A DNA stretch of 64,000 nt from Polyodon spathula (taxonomy: Eukaryota > Chordata > Actinopteri > Acipenseriformes > Polyodontidae): contig NC_054548.1 of the NCBI RefSeq assembly GCF_017654505.1, positions 28,432,796-28,496,795 of the forward strand, given 5' to 3'. Made by a program: the position numbers and the translations under genes. This document shows positions 63,230 through 64,000 of the stretch, piece after piece. Numbering within the stretch: the first letter of the stretch is position 1; each line of letters starts with the position of its first letter. Below the pieces are notes generated by a model. That model saw only the letters and a list, made by a program, of their open reading frames with translations, was not told the origin of the DNA and made no database searches.

Positions 63230-64000
63230 AATCTCCATTGGCCGTTTCCCTTCCAATGCAGCCGCAGAAAGCCTGGGATATCGATGCCGTCTCCAGAGAT
63301 GCCAGTGGACAGTGTAGAGGCTGAGGTAGCCTCCCACCACTCGGACCAGGACGCTGAGTCCGTGCTGATGGACACTGACGACCCTATGTGATCTGTGGTG
63401 GACAGAGCAACCCGCCACTTAGGTATTGATTGGCCCCAGATGGAGCTTCCCCGGCGATCTCTGTTTGAGTCGCCTTCAGCCCAGTCCCATCAGTCCAGGA
63501 TGCTCCTGGCATTCCCGGACTTTGTTAAAGAGGTGCAGTCTACCTGGGGGCTCCAGCCTCTGCTCCTACGACGTCTCTCAAGGCTTCGGCCTTTACTATG
63601 CAGGGGGTCAGTGAGGCTGGCCTAGCGTCCTTTCCACCGGTGGATGCTGCGTTTGACGCATTGGTTAAAACGCCGACTCTGTCTGGATTACAAAGGACCC
63701 AGCGTGTCCTAATAAGCAGTGGAGGACCACAGAGATACACCTCAAAAAAGGGTACTCTGAGGCCACGGAGGCAGTCAGATTGTCTAACGTAGCCAGTCTA
63801 CTGACAGTTTACCAGGTGGCACTAATTCGAGACCTACCTGAGTGCCCTTCTGCGGCCCTCATAAGCGAGCTAGACACGGTCAGACAGCTGCTGGTGAAGT
63901 TAGCCCAGCTTAACGCGCGGGCTCAGGGCAGGAGCATTGCTTCTATGGTGGTGGCCAGAAGACAGCTCTGGCTCTCGCAGGCGAGAGTGCAGGAGCCTGA
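63230..64000 (+). pseudogene. gag: gag-like fragment of DIRS-D, incomplete at window end
   Basis: Matches DIRS-A gag from about 30350: PLAVSLPLQ-like, DIDAVSRDAS, EVASHHSDQDAESVLMDTDD, then a TGA at 63389-63391 where DIRS-A has TGG (WSVVDRATRHLGIDW). Further on it shows SNVASLLTVYQ-like and VVARRQLWL-like segments with frame changes. A C-run at 63214-63229 lies just upstream. The rest of the element is beyond the window. Confidence 0.78.

Larger units (their letters stand above)
62104..64000 (+). mobile_element. DIRS-type retrotransposon of the DIRS-A subfamily (DIRS-D), cut by the window end
   Basis: 62104-62371 matches the left inverted terminal repeat and leader of DIRS-A (28599-28877). 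The gag region resumes at about 63230, matching DIRS-A 30350 onward. The 1.46 kb between those points in DIRS-A is replaced by a Tc1 fragment, a TG microsatellite and a C-run. It starts inside the RT of DIRS-C, so it inserted after DIRS-C. Confidence 0.85.

Overview
This window is vertebrate nuclear DNA, most probably from a ray-finned fish. It carries Gmr1-type Ty3/gypsy elements, fish-type Tc1 and hAT elements, DIRS-type tyrosine-recombinase retrotransposons, tRNA-derived SINEs and long TA, TG and TC microsatellites in AT-rich spacer. An early-branching lineage such as sturgeon, paddlefish or bichir is plausible, but that is inference. There are no bacterial-style operons, CRISPR arrays, rRNA genes or convincing tRNA genes. 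Almost everything recognisable is a mobile element, and most copies are broken.

Layout. 1-1.1 kb: AT-rich spacer. 1130-5893: a decayed Gmr1-type element (Gmr1-A) with a 5-bp target duplication. 6256-6955: a related solo LTR on the minus strand. 8.36-9.77 kb: a deleted DIRS fragment (DIRS-E, minus). 11.16-11.96 kb: a piggyBac-like element. 12-18.8 kb: spacer with a Tc1 end, a hAT C-terminal fragment and microsatellites. 18.84-27.39 kb: remains of a minus-strand Gmr1 element (Gmr1-C). A young, apparently intact Gmr1-type element (Gmr1-B, 21228-27142) has inserted into its 5' LTR in the opposite orientation. 27.7-28.1 kb: a SINE. 28599-34130: a nearly full-length DIRS element (DIRS-A, plus) with inverted terminal repeats and a textbook internal complementary region. 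34.5-34.7 kb: a MIR-like SINE. 35914-41088: a second DIRS element (DIRS-B, minus) of another subfamily. 42.6-44.8 kb: a Tc1-like element with another Tc1-like element nested inside it. 45.5-50.3 kb: hAT, LINE, MITE, SINE and Harbinger remnants. 51465-52072: a solo LTR with target duplication. 53.1-57.4 kb: an unassigned G/A-rich block full of local tandem repeats. 58.8-59.4 kb: three exon-like segments on the minus strand with an Ulp1/C48-protease-like motif, the only candidate for a spliced cellular-type gene. 59.8-62.1 kb: a truncated DIRS element (DIRS-C, minus). 62104-64000: a second plus-strand DIRS element (DIRS-D) that interrupts DIRS-C, itself carries a Tc1 fragment, and runs off the window.

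How the parts work together. Gmr1-B has LTRs, a tRNA-Leu-like primer site, and one frame encoding gag, protease, integrase, reverse transcriptase and RNase H in that order. Integrase before reverse transcriptase is the hallmark of the Gmr1 group. With LTRs differing at only about four positions it is the youngest and most complete element here. The DIRS copies would encode gag, RT/RNase H, a Dam-methylase-like region and a tyrosine recombinase, and would replicate through a circle templated by the internal complementary region. Every DIRS copy here is mutated. I found no clearly new non-transposon system. The least explained parts are the 53.1-57.4 kb block and the 58.8-59.4 kb exon cluster.
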